Source of the DNA: Haberlea rhodopensis
Lineage: Eukaryota; Streptophyta; Magnoliopsida; Lamiales; Gesneriaceae
NCBI GenBank assembly: GCA_907163345.1
Contig: CAJQUN010000329.1
Coordinates: 62,001 to 126,000, forward strand
DNA length: 64,000 bases
Direction: 5' to 3'
Positions within the stretch are counted from its first letter, which is position 1. Every line of letters starts with the position of its first letter. Positions 10,400 through 22,631 of this stretch are shown here, piece by piece. The notes beneath the pieces are model-generated. The model made no database searches. It had not been told where the DNA came from and worked only from the letters and a program-made list of their open reading frames with translations. The translations under genes and the position numbers were made by a program.

Positions 10400-12350
10400 C
10401 TCGGAAACAGAGCGACTTACCAAAACCAACATATCACCCAAGAGGCAAAACGTACCTCGATGCGGGTTATCCCAAAAGTCAGTCCCTCATGACTGCAAAA
10501 TAACCAATACTTACGACTGTAGATCGGACAGTCATCCTTAGTTCTAATACAACTAGTAAGAACGCATCCTGAATGACACCTCAACTGTGAGAACGTTGAC
10601 CTCGTGTCAAACTCTGGAGTGGGATAGACTTCCAAATCCATCATAACGTCAAAGAGCGTCAGCACAGCTCAACGCTAATAATCCAAAAGCAGTTAGTCAA
10701 CTGAAACTGTAAGGATTCGAATCGCTCCCGATTCCATCGTAAATATCATCCAATGACATCTCTAACATGACTCACGATGTCTAACATACATCGTTACGAG
10801 GGAAACACTAGTACACCACGGTGTACACATACCAAACCTGGTTTCCACTTTCAAACCTCCTCCATCGAAGGAGCAGTCGCACCCTCAGCAACTCAATTTG
10901 GGCAACTCACGGCCACAAATTCACACAAAAGACATCTCACAAGATGTCCACCTCCGGATATCCCAAGAACCACATCCTGGTCAATATAAACAATCGAGAC
11001 TCCACAGAGTTTCAAATCTGAAAGGACATGCAATAAACTCATTGCCTCCTCAACGCTTGTGTCGTCAGCGACACCCAACAAATCCGAATTCCTGCCATCC
11101 CTTGATAAACCTAGGATTTAACAATCCAAACTTGGGAAGGCTATCGCATAACTCGGAGGAAAACACCAACAAGGAAGTACCTTAACCCACACAAGATAAT
11201 CCCTCTTCAAGGGAGTCAACTAACTTCACGATTGTTCCTCATAAATATCGTGCCATGGAGATTCCCAATCTCAAGGTGTTCCATATCTCTCATCAGAGAT
11301 TTAACCATCCAAAAATAGCATAACTCTATGCTTGACAGGAAGGAAATCAACAACTGGCATCCGTATACTCATCGGTATACCTGCCTCAGCACGAACACCA
11401 CATGCATACTCAATGCACTTGGCTCAGGTATCTACAACATACCCTTAAGCCGCAAACACAAATGTCAATCCTGAGTCATTCCCATCCAGTGGAGAATGAA
11501 AATCGACGATTGACAACACGGTGTGATTCCCAAAATCAACACCACACGTACCAACTCACCGAATCTTTCAAAGATTCCCAAATAGGTATAATACTACCTT
11601 CTTCCTCACAAGGGAAGTGCCATCGAACTCGAGATCCACTAGTCTCGAACCACAAAAACTGGATACAATAACACCCATTGTATCCCAAATACACGGGTTC
11701 CCTCAGATCGAGTCAATAACGACTTGATGACTCTCTTGTTGGTACTCCAACATCATGAACTGTCCCAGACAAGTCTCACCAAGATTAAACATAAACGTAT
11801 ACACGTTTCAGTGAGGCACGCACAACCTCAAATGACGTGGTGACTACTAGAGTCCACCACAATCCACATCGTATCACCTTACGATTTGCCAAACTTGGTT
11901 CCAACGAGCAGTATAACGGCTCTAGCAAGCCCATCATGGTGCTACACACACGTGGCAGACAACCTAGTCTCTGCCTCTCTAGGTTTACCTCAAACCTACC
12001 AACAAGACGGACGTTTCCGCACGGCACACCATACCGTGGGAAGGAAAATCAATAGAGTAGTGGGTCCCTACCCAACGTTCCTCTAATGCCGATACACCCT
12101 GGACACTCCAATGTCCTTATGTACGTAACATAACCTGATCCTACTCCCTTAGGACCCATCCTACACCCTCAAGGGTGGTGTGACCATGTCCACCACATGT
12201 CACATCGACAGAAAGCGAGTAATTTCTTCCATGATTACTCCTGTCGTCAGGTCACATGGCTAAAAGTCATTCCAACGAGCATACCTCAAGGGTATCACCA
12301 CTCGTAATATGATCTTCCCAAACATAAGCAGCGGTACAATCACATGTACA
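10400..12350. other. Hairpin chain in B
   Basis: Short perfect inverted repeats occur every few tens of bases. Examples: GAATCTTT-c-AAAGATTC (11561-11577), GAGATT-CCC-AATCTC (11258-11272), TGTTGG-TACT-CCAACA (11737-11752), GGACA-6-TGTCC (12101-12116), TTATGT-5-ACATAA (12117-12133) and GAGTAAT-10-ATTACTC (12217-12240). The same stems are found in G, with paired changes in several. The likely role is RNA structure of a non-coding genome; this is inference. Confidence 0.75.
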
Positions 12351-12959
12351 GCGCATCCATCCATTCCTCGAGCAACCCGCTCGGTATAAGGGTCATGTCA
12401 ATCGGTGACGCACACACCACCTTGTGCTCGGTACTGGCACCCAAGGCATACCTACTGAATACGTATACTCAACACATTGTTCATCGTAACGATGATGCAT
12501 GTCTAATAAGACATCTCCTACACCATCGTCATCGTCATCCCATGACGACACATGCCAACTCATGGCATCTAAGGCATTGTCAACTAGTGACGATACATGT
12601 CAACAATGACATCTAAACAACCCAGTCAACTCGTGACGGTCCATGTACATCAGCGTATGTCATCCACCATCATGCTAGTAAAATAGGCATAATAAAAACA
12701 TGTATATCAACGCATGCCAGCTACAATAAAGCTAATAGAATAGCAATATCTCATACCTCATCGTTAACAATATAGCGGTATACCTGTCTCCGTATCTCAA
12801 TAATAGTACAAAATCAGCACCCATCGCTCGAAGGCGGCAAAATCCTGTGCTGAGTACATAGCGGCACAATCCATCGCTATAGAATCGACGGCATGATACC
12901 TCGTCATATAATAAGTGGCATGAAACCTCGCTATACACCTGAGCATGAATCATCGTCCA

Positions 12960-13345
12960 CATAATAGCGGAAAGAGGCATCGCTATCAATACCCGGCGGT
13001 ATAAACCATCGCCAATCAATATAGCGGAATGAACCATCGCTATAAATACACCTGGCGTAATGAACCATCGCCAATCAATATAGCGGAATGAACCATCGCT
13101 ATCAATACACCTGGCGGAAAGAACCATCGCCAATAAATATAGCGGAATGAACCATCGCTATAAATACACCTGGCGGAATGAACCATCGCTATCAATTCAC
13201 ATGGCGGAAAGAACCATCGCCAATAAATATAGCGGAATGAACCATCGCTATAAATACACCTGGCGGAATGAACCATCGCCAATAAATATAGCGGAATGAA
13301 CCATCGCTATAAATATAAATCGACACAGCGGAATACCTCACCGCT
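12960..13345. repeat. 59-bp minisatellite in B's internal region
   Basis: Unit of two ~30-bp halves (AGCGGAATGAACCATCGC and GGCGGAATGAACCATCGCC), five to six units with some half-unit slips. Related to the 59-bp array of G at 36936-37215. Confidence 0.9.
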
Positions 13346-13440
13346 ATCATCCGTGTCCTCATAATGAAATGAATATAAATCGACACAGCGGGACACATCA
13401 CCGCTATCATCCGTGTCATCACAAAGGAATGCATCATCAT

Positions 13441-13885
13441 CCTTTCTTGAGTCAGTCATCATCAGTTATTTTAATGCTTCCTCACTTTCATAATCTCAAA
13501 ACAAGCGGTATCGCATACTCGCTTTTTCATACTAGCGGTATCTCTTCCTCGCAAAGTATGGTATAGCTCGCCTCCATGTGCCAGCGAGCCTCCCCCCTCC
13601 CGCTCCACATGCGCAGCGATAATGCGTAACCTCGCCTTCATGTGCCAGCGAGCCTCCCCCCTCCCGCTCCACATGCGCAGCGATAAAGCGTAAGCATTAA
13701 AACCTTAACTGTGATCGCCCTGACTCGTGGAATACACCTCTTTATTCCACATCACAATATGCAACAACAATGCATAATAACATGTATCATAACCTTAATG
13801 CATCACATTGCATTCATCATGTGTCACACAGACAAACATAAATACATGTTACCGTTGGGATACCCGTACGTCGCTTACATACTCC
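13441..13885 (-). mobile_element. C-family LTR segment inside B's internal domain
   Basis: Nearly the same as 20156-20550 of C's LTR, from a TTTCTTGAGTCAGTCATC stretch through CTGTGATCGCC to CCCGTACGTCGCTTAC. B has an extra copy of a ~60-bp piece (13567-13690). It ends at a GTACGT hairpin with one arm mismatched. Confidence 0.85.
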
Positions 13886-14265
13886 ATATTTCCTGTAACC
13901 TGCAACCATCATGGTTAGCAACAATAGCCATATACGCTATGCATCAATCATCCAATGCATAAATGCAACCACTTGCAAGTCAATACGTATACCAAGACAT
14001 GTTACCTCGGAAATATCCCTTTACCTGATTCTTTTACAAAATCAGATTCCTTGGCACGTAACACACGGAGTGCCAGACATCACTATTAATGCCATCCTAT
14101 CGTGTTCCACACGATTCCTGCAACCACAATGGTTAGCAATACCACTTTTCATATCATAAAAGCACATAAACAATTTGTTATGTCATACAACATTAATGCC
14201 ATCATGCATAAATATGTGCTATCAATAACTTCCTAGGCCCTTAACAGCCCCAATGAGCAACCACT

Positions 14266-14277
14266 GCTCTGATACCA
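14266..14277 (-). other. Primer binding site of element B
   Basis: TGGTATCAGAGC on the minus strand, 5 nt inside the LTR that starts at 14283. The partial second unit has the same site at 7710-7721. Confidence 0.9.
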
Positions 14278-14282
14278 CTAAA

Positions 14283-16881
14283 TGTAAGGACCCCAAGCCC
14301 TTAACCCTTGATTAGTGTATTAACCACTATGTGTGGCACATGCTTTCAAAAAAGTCAATCGGAAAGCTCAGATGATACTTTATCATTGCATGGCAATTAC
14401 AAAAAAATTCCTTTAACACTCAATGTTATAAGGTCATCAGCCTAACAACGAAATAGACTCATAAAGTTCGCGCAATACCATCCCCTTTTTGCCACTTTTC
14501 ACATTGTGGACTTTTATAAAAATTTGGGCAGAGTCTCCCCATAAATAGAGCTATCCCGAAATAAAAGCAAAACACATAACATAATTCCCGGCCAGGGAAA
14601 ACATAATACTCATCAGAAAGCAGTAATACCAAGTAAATTCCCAGCCAGGGAAGACACCACACACATGACGACAAAAGTGGGTTTCAACACCCACATAATA
14701 CACCAATGACCCTCATATCATTTTGCAATTCTACCTCTAATTGGATGCCACATAAAATGAAAGAGAGAAAGGCTCATGCCTTTATATACAATCCATATAC
14801 AAGTATAATCGTGCTCACATGCGAGCATCATGAATGTGTATATAATCCTCAGGTGTATATAAGTACTCTATACGATACCGTGCTCCATCAAGCCCTGGTA
14901 CCTCGATCCTGGGAGTACATCCAATCAACAGCTCGAGCTCAACTCCAAAGCCATCGATGTACCTGTTCACCTGCCCCAACAGAGACAGCCCCCAACGGGG
15001 TGAGCATACCAATACACAAAATCCCATAATCACAATAATGAAATTCATAATTTACAACAAAAGTAAATACTAATGAATTTAAATGATACTCCCTGGATGG
15101 CAACATCCTCATCCGGGATTCCGTGTACTGTCCCTGTTCTCACAATCATCAAACTCATCAAATCTCATAAATCAGTAAATCAACACATTGATTTAACTCA
15201 TTGCATGCCTAGTTCTCGAATATCAATAATTATGATTCCAAGTTCATCATTCATGCAAATATAGATATCTCAATATCTAATACTGATTTCATAACCTCGC
15301 TATAAATCATAGATAGCTCAAATGCCTAGCATTTATTTTACCAATTCTCCATTATACCTAGACATCTCAAATGTCTTATAATGAATACATGATCCCATGA
15401 TCATTCTCAGGCATCTCAAATGCCCTACAATAGTCATATAAACCCAGTACCCCCTTATATCTTGTAAGAGTTATCCTACTCTAGTGTCACGCACGCTACA
15501 AGCGGCGATATCAAGATTTGATCGTTCCTTGGCTATATCGACATATATATATAACCACACGCACAATATTTGATGCAATCAAAACACATTATGCATTTCA
15601 CAATGCTCTAATATATATAGTAATGCTCGTACGTCGCACGTACCTTAAAACTCCGAAGTCCGAGCCAAACCTTGCTCGAGTTCCATGCCCCGAGGAATGA
15701 TGTGCTAACACGATAAATAATTCACAATTATTTACGAACATGCAACCCATGCTCAAGCACACCCATAACCCTCAAAATATTGTCAACGCACGACAATTAA
15801 CCTTTTTAAAATACCCGGGGCAGGGAGGGAAACGAATGAGACAATAACGAAAATTGTTCAAGAACACCCTACAATTTTCGAACCCTAATCTCACAAATCG
15901 AACCCAATTAAAACCATAATTCATCTAAAAAGTGAATTAAACTATCAATAGCAAGAATCATCATCCTTGCCAAAAACCCCCAAATTTTCGAACTCAAGCC
16001 CTTAAATTCGAACCACTCAAAGCCCTTAAATTCGAACCCAATAATTCTTTAAATTCGAACACAAGAAGCATCAATAATACATCTAAAACATGTAATAAAC
16101 GACCCATAACAATAATCGTCACACCCCTGCCAAAACCCCCAAATTCGAACCAAACCCTACAAAAATTCGAAAATAATTTCGAACCAAAACCACCAATTTC
16201 AGCAGGGAAAAACACGAGAAGCATGAAAAAGAGGTAAAGGAGGTTACCCAATCGAAAATCGGAAGGAAAATCGACCGAAATCGAAGAACCCTAGAATTGG
16301 GGATCGACGCATTCTCGCAAAATCCGATTTCAAAACGCGACGAAACATTCAATTGCCGGAGGGAATAGCTGCGCCTCGACGAGACGAAGCCGGCGGAGGG
16401 TCGCACGCACCGAACGGCGGCCGGACGGCGGCGGGAGCACCGCTTTTGCGTGCGGCGGCTGTGCAGACGGGAATGGGGCGCGAGCGGGGAGAGAGAAAAG
16501 TAAGGGGCTGAAATGAAATTTAATGTAAAATTTTGGGTTCAATTGGTATTTATAGCAAAAATACCCCGAAAAACTAATAGCCCTACAATACATCATGATT
16601 CATTAAAATCATCTGTTTTCAAAATTCTCTCTCTAACTCCAGAACCCCCTACCGGTGCTCACACAAGCACCCGAGATTCCGAGACACATCAAAAACCCAA
16701 CTCTTAGGTTTTACACCGTAATGTGAATACAATCTCAACCTCGGGATCCAACGATCCCAACAACTCAAATAGACGAGCCCGAAAGGCCCCAACACCGCGA
16801 TTAACTCCAAATCGCCACGTAAAACAACTTTAGGGGTTATTAACACTCCGGGATTAACACCTATAATCCCTGGTCATCACA
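14283..16881 (-). mobile_element. 5' LTR of element B
   Basis: 2599 bp, ends at GGTCATCACA against A's pol (16882). GTACGT hairpin at 15629-15634/15638-15643 and TATA box at 16547-16554. Very similar to the middle LTR apart from the 75-80 bp indel, so the copy is young. A target duplication cannot be checked because the far end was deleted. Confidence 0.92.
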
Positions 16882-19649
16882 TGGTTATAGCGGGTACGTG
16901 CCTTTTATTTACGCACCCTGCTTTTATATTGATAGAACAGGTGTGTCACACTCTTTTGTGTCGACGAGTTTTGTGGAAAGGCACCACATATGCACTTCTC
17001 CGTCGCCCATGCCTCTAGTGGTCTCGACACCCGCTGGCAGAAGTTTTATTGCTGATCAGATTGTCTATGAAGGCCTCATTTATTTTGAGGGCAATAAGCT
17101 GAGGTCAGACTTGATTGTCCTGGGAGTGTCGGACTTCGATTGCATTATGGGCATTGATGTTTGAACAGGTATCAGGCGGTTGTGGACTGCAGGCAGAGGA
17201 CTGTCGGTTCAGGTGTGATATGGGAGTCCAATGGACATTCTATGAGGATGGTTCCCGTTCAAAGATTCCGTTGATATCTGCTGTCAAGATGGCACAGTTA
17301 TTGGAACAAGGCCATATGGGATACCTGATCAATGCTGTTGATGTTACTGGGAAGAAGGAAGACTTGAAATTCGAGGATGTGCCCGTAGTGGCGGAGTTTC
17401 CTGATGTTTTTCCGGAGGAGATTCCCGGATTCCCACCGACGAGAGAGGTCGAGTTTGGGATTGAGTTACTACCGGGGACGTCTGCCATTTCTCGTGCCCC
17501 GTATATGATGGCACCAGCAGAGCTAAGGGAGTTAAAGACTCAGTTGCAAGAACTCCTTGACAAGGGCTACATACGCCCTAGCGTATCGCCCTGGGGTGCG
17601 CCTGTTTTATTTGTTAAGAAGAAGGATGGATCGATGCGTCTATGCATTGACTACAGGCAACTGAATAAGGCCACAGTAAAGAACAAGTATCCACTTCCGA
17701 GGATCGATGACTTGTTTGATCAGTTGCAGGGTACGAGGCTCTACAGTAAGATCGATCTGAGGTCAGATTCGAGTAAGAGAAGATGATGTTCAGAAGACAG
17801 CATTCAGGACTAGATATGGGCACTATGAATTCTTAGTCATGCCTTTTGGAGTGACGAATGCCCCAGCTGTTTTCATGAGTTTGATGAACAGGGTGTTCCA
17901 CCCATATTTGGACCAGTTCGTCATAGTTTTCATTGACGATATACTCATCTACTCCCGGACTGAAGAAGAACATGCGGAGCACTTGAGGACAGTACTCCAG
18001 ATCCTCAGGGATCATCAGTTATATGCAAAGCTCAGCAAGTGCAAGTTCTGGTTGAGCAGTGTAGTGTTCTTGGGCCATGTCATATCTAGCAGTGGGATAT
18101 CTGTGGATCCCAGGAAGATTGAAGCTGTGATGGAGTGGGCTGCACCCACTTCTGTACCTGAGATACGGAGCTTTCTCGGTTTGGCAGGATATTACAGACG
18201 TTTCGTCGAGGGTTTTTCAAAGATTGCCAAACCCCTGACACAGTTGACTCAGAAAGGAGTCCCCTTCTATTGGTCTGAGGCTTGTGAGGAAAGCTTCCAA
18301 GAGCTGAAGCGTCGTTTGACCACAGCGCCTGTGTTGGTGATTCCGTCTGAGAATAAGAGGTTCGCCTTGTATACGGATGCGTCACTGCAGGGTTTGGGCT
18401 GCGTATTGATGCAAGATAAGCATGTGGTAGCTTATGCATCGAGGCATTTGAAGCCACATGAGGCTAGGTACCCAGTGCATGATTTGGAACTGGCGGCCAT
18501 CATTTTTGCCTTGAAGATTTGGAGGCATTACTTGTATGGTACGTCTTTCACTATTTATAGGGACCATAAGAGCCTGAAGTTCTAGTTCACTCAGGCAGAG
18601 TTGAATATGCGGCAAAGAAGCTGGATGGATTTACTCAAGGACTATGACTGTGAGATTGAGTACCATCCTGGTAAAGCGAACTTGATAGCAGACGCCTTAA
18701 GTCGGAAGGTGAAGAGTACTACTGAGGATGCTATGTTTGTCGGCTTTGATGACTTCTTACTGCCATCTGGGCTATGATTTCGATGTGGACATGTCGCCTG
18801 TGCGAGTGTCGACCTTATTGGCAGAGCCAGACATATTTGAGGCGATCAGGAAGGCCCAGAGGTTGGATGATGAGGTTCAGAGGTGGACATCATTGGTACT
18901 TCAGGGTCAGCCATCCAAGTTCAGAGTGGCTGATGATGATTCCTTGAGATTGGGCAACCGATGGGTAGTCTCAGATGCACCAGAGTTACGTAGAGGAATA
19001 TTGGAGCGAGCTCACATTAGTCGGTTCAGTATCCACCCAGGAGGAAGAAAAATGTATAAGGACCTATGCAGTCAGTTCTGGTTGAGACGCATGAAGCGTG
19101 ATGTTATAACGTTTGTTAAAAGATGTTTGATCTGCCAGCAGGTAAAGGCAGAGAGACAGAGGCCTGGTGGCGAGCTGAAGAGCTTAGAGGTACCAAAGTG
19201 GAAGTGGGAGCACATATCTATGGACTTTGTGACCCACTTGCCAAGGACGGCCTCAGGATTTGATGCGATCTGGGTGATCGTAGATAGGCTGACGAAGGTG
19301 GCTCATTTCATCCTTATTGTATGTCCTTTACATACCTAAAGATGGCTCAATTATATGTACGGGATGTGGTGAGATTACATGAGATTCCAGTCTCGATTGT
19401 GTCTGACAGAGACCCAAGGTTTACTTCACATTTCTGGGAGGGTCTCCAGACAGCTTTGGGCACAGAAGTGAGACTGAGTACAGCTTATCACCCTCAGACA
19501 GACGGCCAGACGGAGCGTACCATTCAGACGCTCGAGGACATGTTGAGGACATGTGTGTTGGAGTTTGATACTCCGTGGCAGGATTCACTAGCACTGGTGG
19601 AGTTCTCCTATAATAACAGTTACCAAGCGAGCATTCAAATGGCTCCTTT
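16882..19649 (+). pseudogene. pol of element A (protease to integrase), broken
   Basis: Resumes in the linker before the protease (IAGTC) and reads an aspartic protease with DTGVSHSFV, a reverse transcriptase with FVIVFIDDILIYSR near 17910-17960, RNase H with LYTDAS near 18370, and an integrase with H-H-C-C zinc site, ISMDFV, VSDRDPRF and TDGQTERT. Lesions seen are a 1-nt deletion near 17158, another frame change near 17200, loss of about 11 nt after DLRS near 17765 (removes the GYHQV motif), TAG at 18583-18585 in RNase H, a frame change near 18735, and a 1-nt deletion near 19312. It stops at CCTTT, the target of element C. Confidence 0.93.
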
Positions 19650-22013
19650 TGTGAGACCCCGTTATCTCAGACATACTAATAGGTGCGATTAAGAGAACTA
19701 AGCATTTCAATATCAGAGTATTTAATCGTGTTGACATTTTGAGCTTACAGTTCAAATGTACCCATAAAATTTTCAACAATTTAAAGTTACATTTCTCAAA
19801 ACAATAGGAGTGACACTATAGTTCTACTCTACTACTTGTAGAGACTACGCAAAAGAACTCTGTCCTGCTATTGTGATAGCACTCCTTACAGCTCAAAGTA
19901 TCAGCCCCGACCCTAGTTCTCCTTAGCAAAAGCACCTACAAAGACAACCCCCAACATATGAGCACATAGCTATTCATATACAACACAATATGAATACGTA
20001 AGGCGTAAATGCATAATCATCAATACAAAACACTTCCTGTATTTTCATCGCATTTACAACGCCTATTGGTTGTCCCTGTATCATGTACCATAATTCATAA
20101 ATAACTCACTATATGAACATATGGTTTCATAAATAAATGTCATGACATATCATCTCTTTTTCTTGAGTCAGTCATCATCAGTTATTTTAATGCTTCTTCG
20201 CTTTACAATCTCAAAACAATCGGTATCTCATCCTCGCTTCTTCTTACCAGCAGTATCTCATCCTCGCTTAGTATGGTATATCCCGCCTCCATGTGCAAGC
20301 GAGCCTCCCCCCTCCCGCTACACATTTTTAGCGGTAAAACGTAAGCATTTAAAACCTTAACTGTGATCGCCGTGACTCGTGGAATACACCTCTTAATTCC
20401 ACATCGCAATATGCAACACAATGCATAATATGCAACAACAATGCATAATAACATGTATCATAACCGTAATGCATCACATCGCATTCATCATGTGTCAAAG
20501 AAAAACATAAAGTACATGTTACCATTGGGATGCCCGTACGTCGCTTACGTACCTTTCCAAAATGTAGTGTGTGGTGGGACTCTATCCCCTGCGTTGTGTA
20601 GCCGTCTGTGAAGGCTCTACACCAGTGTACAACACAATATTAGATGCCAATTTATAATCCAAAATCAAAAATCCAACAAAAATCAATTTTTTTCATAACT
20701 CTTCCTCTGGCGATCGATCGCTACCTCTTGGCGATCGATCGCCAGACTCTATTGTCCCATGGCGATCGATCGCGCCATTAGTGGCGATCGATCGCGTGCC
20801 TTTGATTTTGGCTACTGGACGTCGGCGATCGATCGCCCCATTTGTGGCGATCGATCGCCACATGGTCTGTGCGCGACATTTTCCAGAATGCTCTAACACT
20901 GATTTTCATACCTTTCGTTCTAACATGTAAGACACACAAAATGCCCAAACAAACATGCTAGTAGCTACAATACACTACCCTGAGTGTAATCATACAAGAT
21001 ATGTACCCCAACCACAAACCCACATGCATTAAAAGCACCCTATAACATCAGTACTCAACCAACTTTTCCGAAAAACAGGGCATTGTCTTCCTGCCCAGAT
21101 TTTTGAGTACCCACTTTCAAGCAATGAAATCTACCACATAAGTCATGAATGTTGCTCGAATAAAAATGCCAAAGGCTTCACAAAACTACCATGCATATTT
21201 ACACATCAAAGGTTTACCCTAAAACCCATCTAACATGCATAATATCACCTCCTCAAAATCACTCCCAGTCCACATTTTCCAGAAAAACAGGGCATACCCC
21301 TACCCCCGAACACCATATTTTACATGCTTAATTCCTCTACATAAAACATGTAATATACATAAGGAAAAATACTGAGAGCTTCATAACAATACCATGTAAA
21401 CATTTAAATCGAAGGTTTTAAGAAACCTAAGCTAACATGCCATTTTTCACACCAATAAAAGTATGAACTCAACAACTAAATTTCAAACCCAGAAATGGTT
21501 TCTCACCCCTTTTTGCTCCGATTTTTGGAAGCTTTCCAAGCACTAAAAATGGTGGATCTCCTCCTTTTCTTCCTTATCAGATGTTGGACGAAAAATGGGA
21601 GAGGAATGGAGGAGTTCCAGCTATGGCAAGGTGGAGTGGGAGATGGGACAAGAGGCATGGGCAAGCAGCTGGCAGCAGGGTATGGGTCAAGGGGGGGTGG
21701 TTGAGTGGTGGGTTAAGTGATGTGTTATGTTTTGGTCCCGGTATTTAGCACGATGTATTAAAATATCCTCACATGATATTTTATAGTATTTTCTCAATAA
21801 AATACTTCAACTCCCATTTTTTATTATGCTTTACCAAAACAAACCACACACACCCCAAATAATCATGCCACAACCCCAAAATCCCAATATATAACACATG
21901 CACCCTCACATGCATTTCCCAAATATTATTAATTCAACACAAGAATTAATACCATAATTTTCACAACAATGATTAATGTTTAAATAACACCTAATCATTT
22001 CGGGGATATCACA
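19650..22013 (-). mobile_element. 3' LTR of element C
   Basis: Minus strand TGTGATATCCCCG...GGGGTCTCACA. Contains the GTACGT hairpin (20536-20541/20547-20552), a GCGGTATCTCATCCTCGCTT repeat pair (20220-20275), and stem arms at 20068-20078 and 19939-19949. The hairpin CTCTAC-TACTT-GTAGAG near 19827-19843 replaces the CTACTC-TAG-GAGTAG of other families. Confidence 0.95.
20710..20872. repeat. CGATCGATCG cluster in C's 3' LTR
   Basis: Six copies, all preceded by G and mostly of the form GCGATCGATCGC, extending the palindrome to 12 bp. Confidence 0.92.
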
Positions 22014-22030
22014 ATACTCCCCTACTTATA
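22014..22030 (-). other. Polypurine tract of element C
   Basis: AAGTAGGGGAGTAT on the minus strand directly before the 3' LTR; it overlaps the last codons of the polyprotein (GACGAAATCTTATAA). Confidence 0.85.
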
Positions 22031-22631
22031 AGATTTCGTCCCCGAAATCAGCATGCTTACCAACATAAAGTAAAATAAAACATAAACGCATACTAGAAAA
22101 CAGCTCTTGATAGTGCTGCACCATGTGTCGCTCTGTCTCCCACGTGGCCTCCTCGACACCCCTACGATCCCACTGAACCTTGATCATAGGAATAACTTTG
22201 TTTCTCAGTCTGCGATCTGCCCTATCCAAAATCCTGATAGGCCGCTCAACATAGGAAACATCTGACTCAATCTGAACCTCAGAAGGCTGCAACACATGAG
22301 AAGGATCTGGCTCGTACTTCCGCAACATAGACACATGAAATACATCTTGGATACCAGACAGAGAGGGCGGTAAAGCTAACCGGTAAGCCAGAGTACCCAC
22401 ACGCTGCAAGATCTCGTACGGCCCCACATATCTCGGGGATAACTTCCCCCGCATACCAAACCGTACCACACCCCTGAAGGGTGAGATCTTCAGAAAGACT
22501 CTGTCGCCCAACTGAAACTCCAACGGTTTTCGCCGCTGATTGGCATACGCTGCCTGTCTGTCCTGAGCTGCCTTCATCTTTTGTCTTATCACTTTTACCT
22601 TTTCTTCCATTTCCCAGATCAAATCTGGTCC
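22026..22631 (-). pseudogene. Integrase C-terminus and chromodomain of element C
   Basis: In the same frame as the main pol frame but separated from it by a TGA (near 22629) where A has Gly. It starts in the KIKLIRQKMKA-like stretch, passes the GPY/F module (LSPRYVGPYEIL) and a YVERPIRILDR segment, and ends in a chromodomain with IKVQWDRRGVEEATWE, followed by a short tail to DEIL. The chromodomain is thought to steer integration to particular chromatin. A single suppressed stop would give full length. Confidence 0.88.

Larger units (their letters stand above)
10250..14282 (-). mobile_element. Internal domain of element B, no gag or pol
   Basis: From the 3' end: polypurine tract TAGTGGGGGATAT (10250-10262, minus), a hairpin-rich segment (about 10400-12350), a minisatellite (12730-13440), a block nearly identical to the C-family LTR (13441-13885), and a leader with primer site (14266-14277). 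Open frames are short and mostly antisense. Large gene-less elements of this kind are known in plants as LARDs and are mobilised in trans. Confidence 0.85.
7326..16881 (-). mobile_element. Element B, gene-less LTR retrotransposon in partial tandem form
   Basis: Read on the minus strand: LTR (16881-14283), internal (14282-10250), LTR (10249-7727), then a second copy of the first 401 bp of internal sequence (7726-7326). The extra internal piece shows that the middle LTR is shared by two units, and the rest of the second unit is missing together with part of A's gag. No gag or pol homology is visible anywhere. G (33387-42471) is the same family in simple form. Confidence 0.85.
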
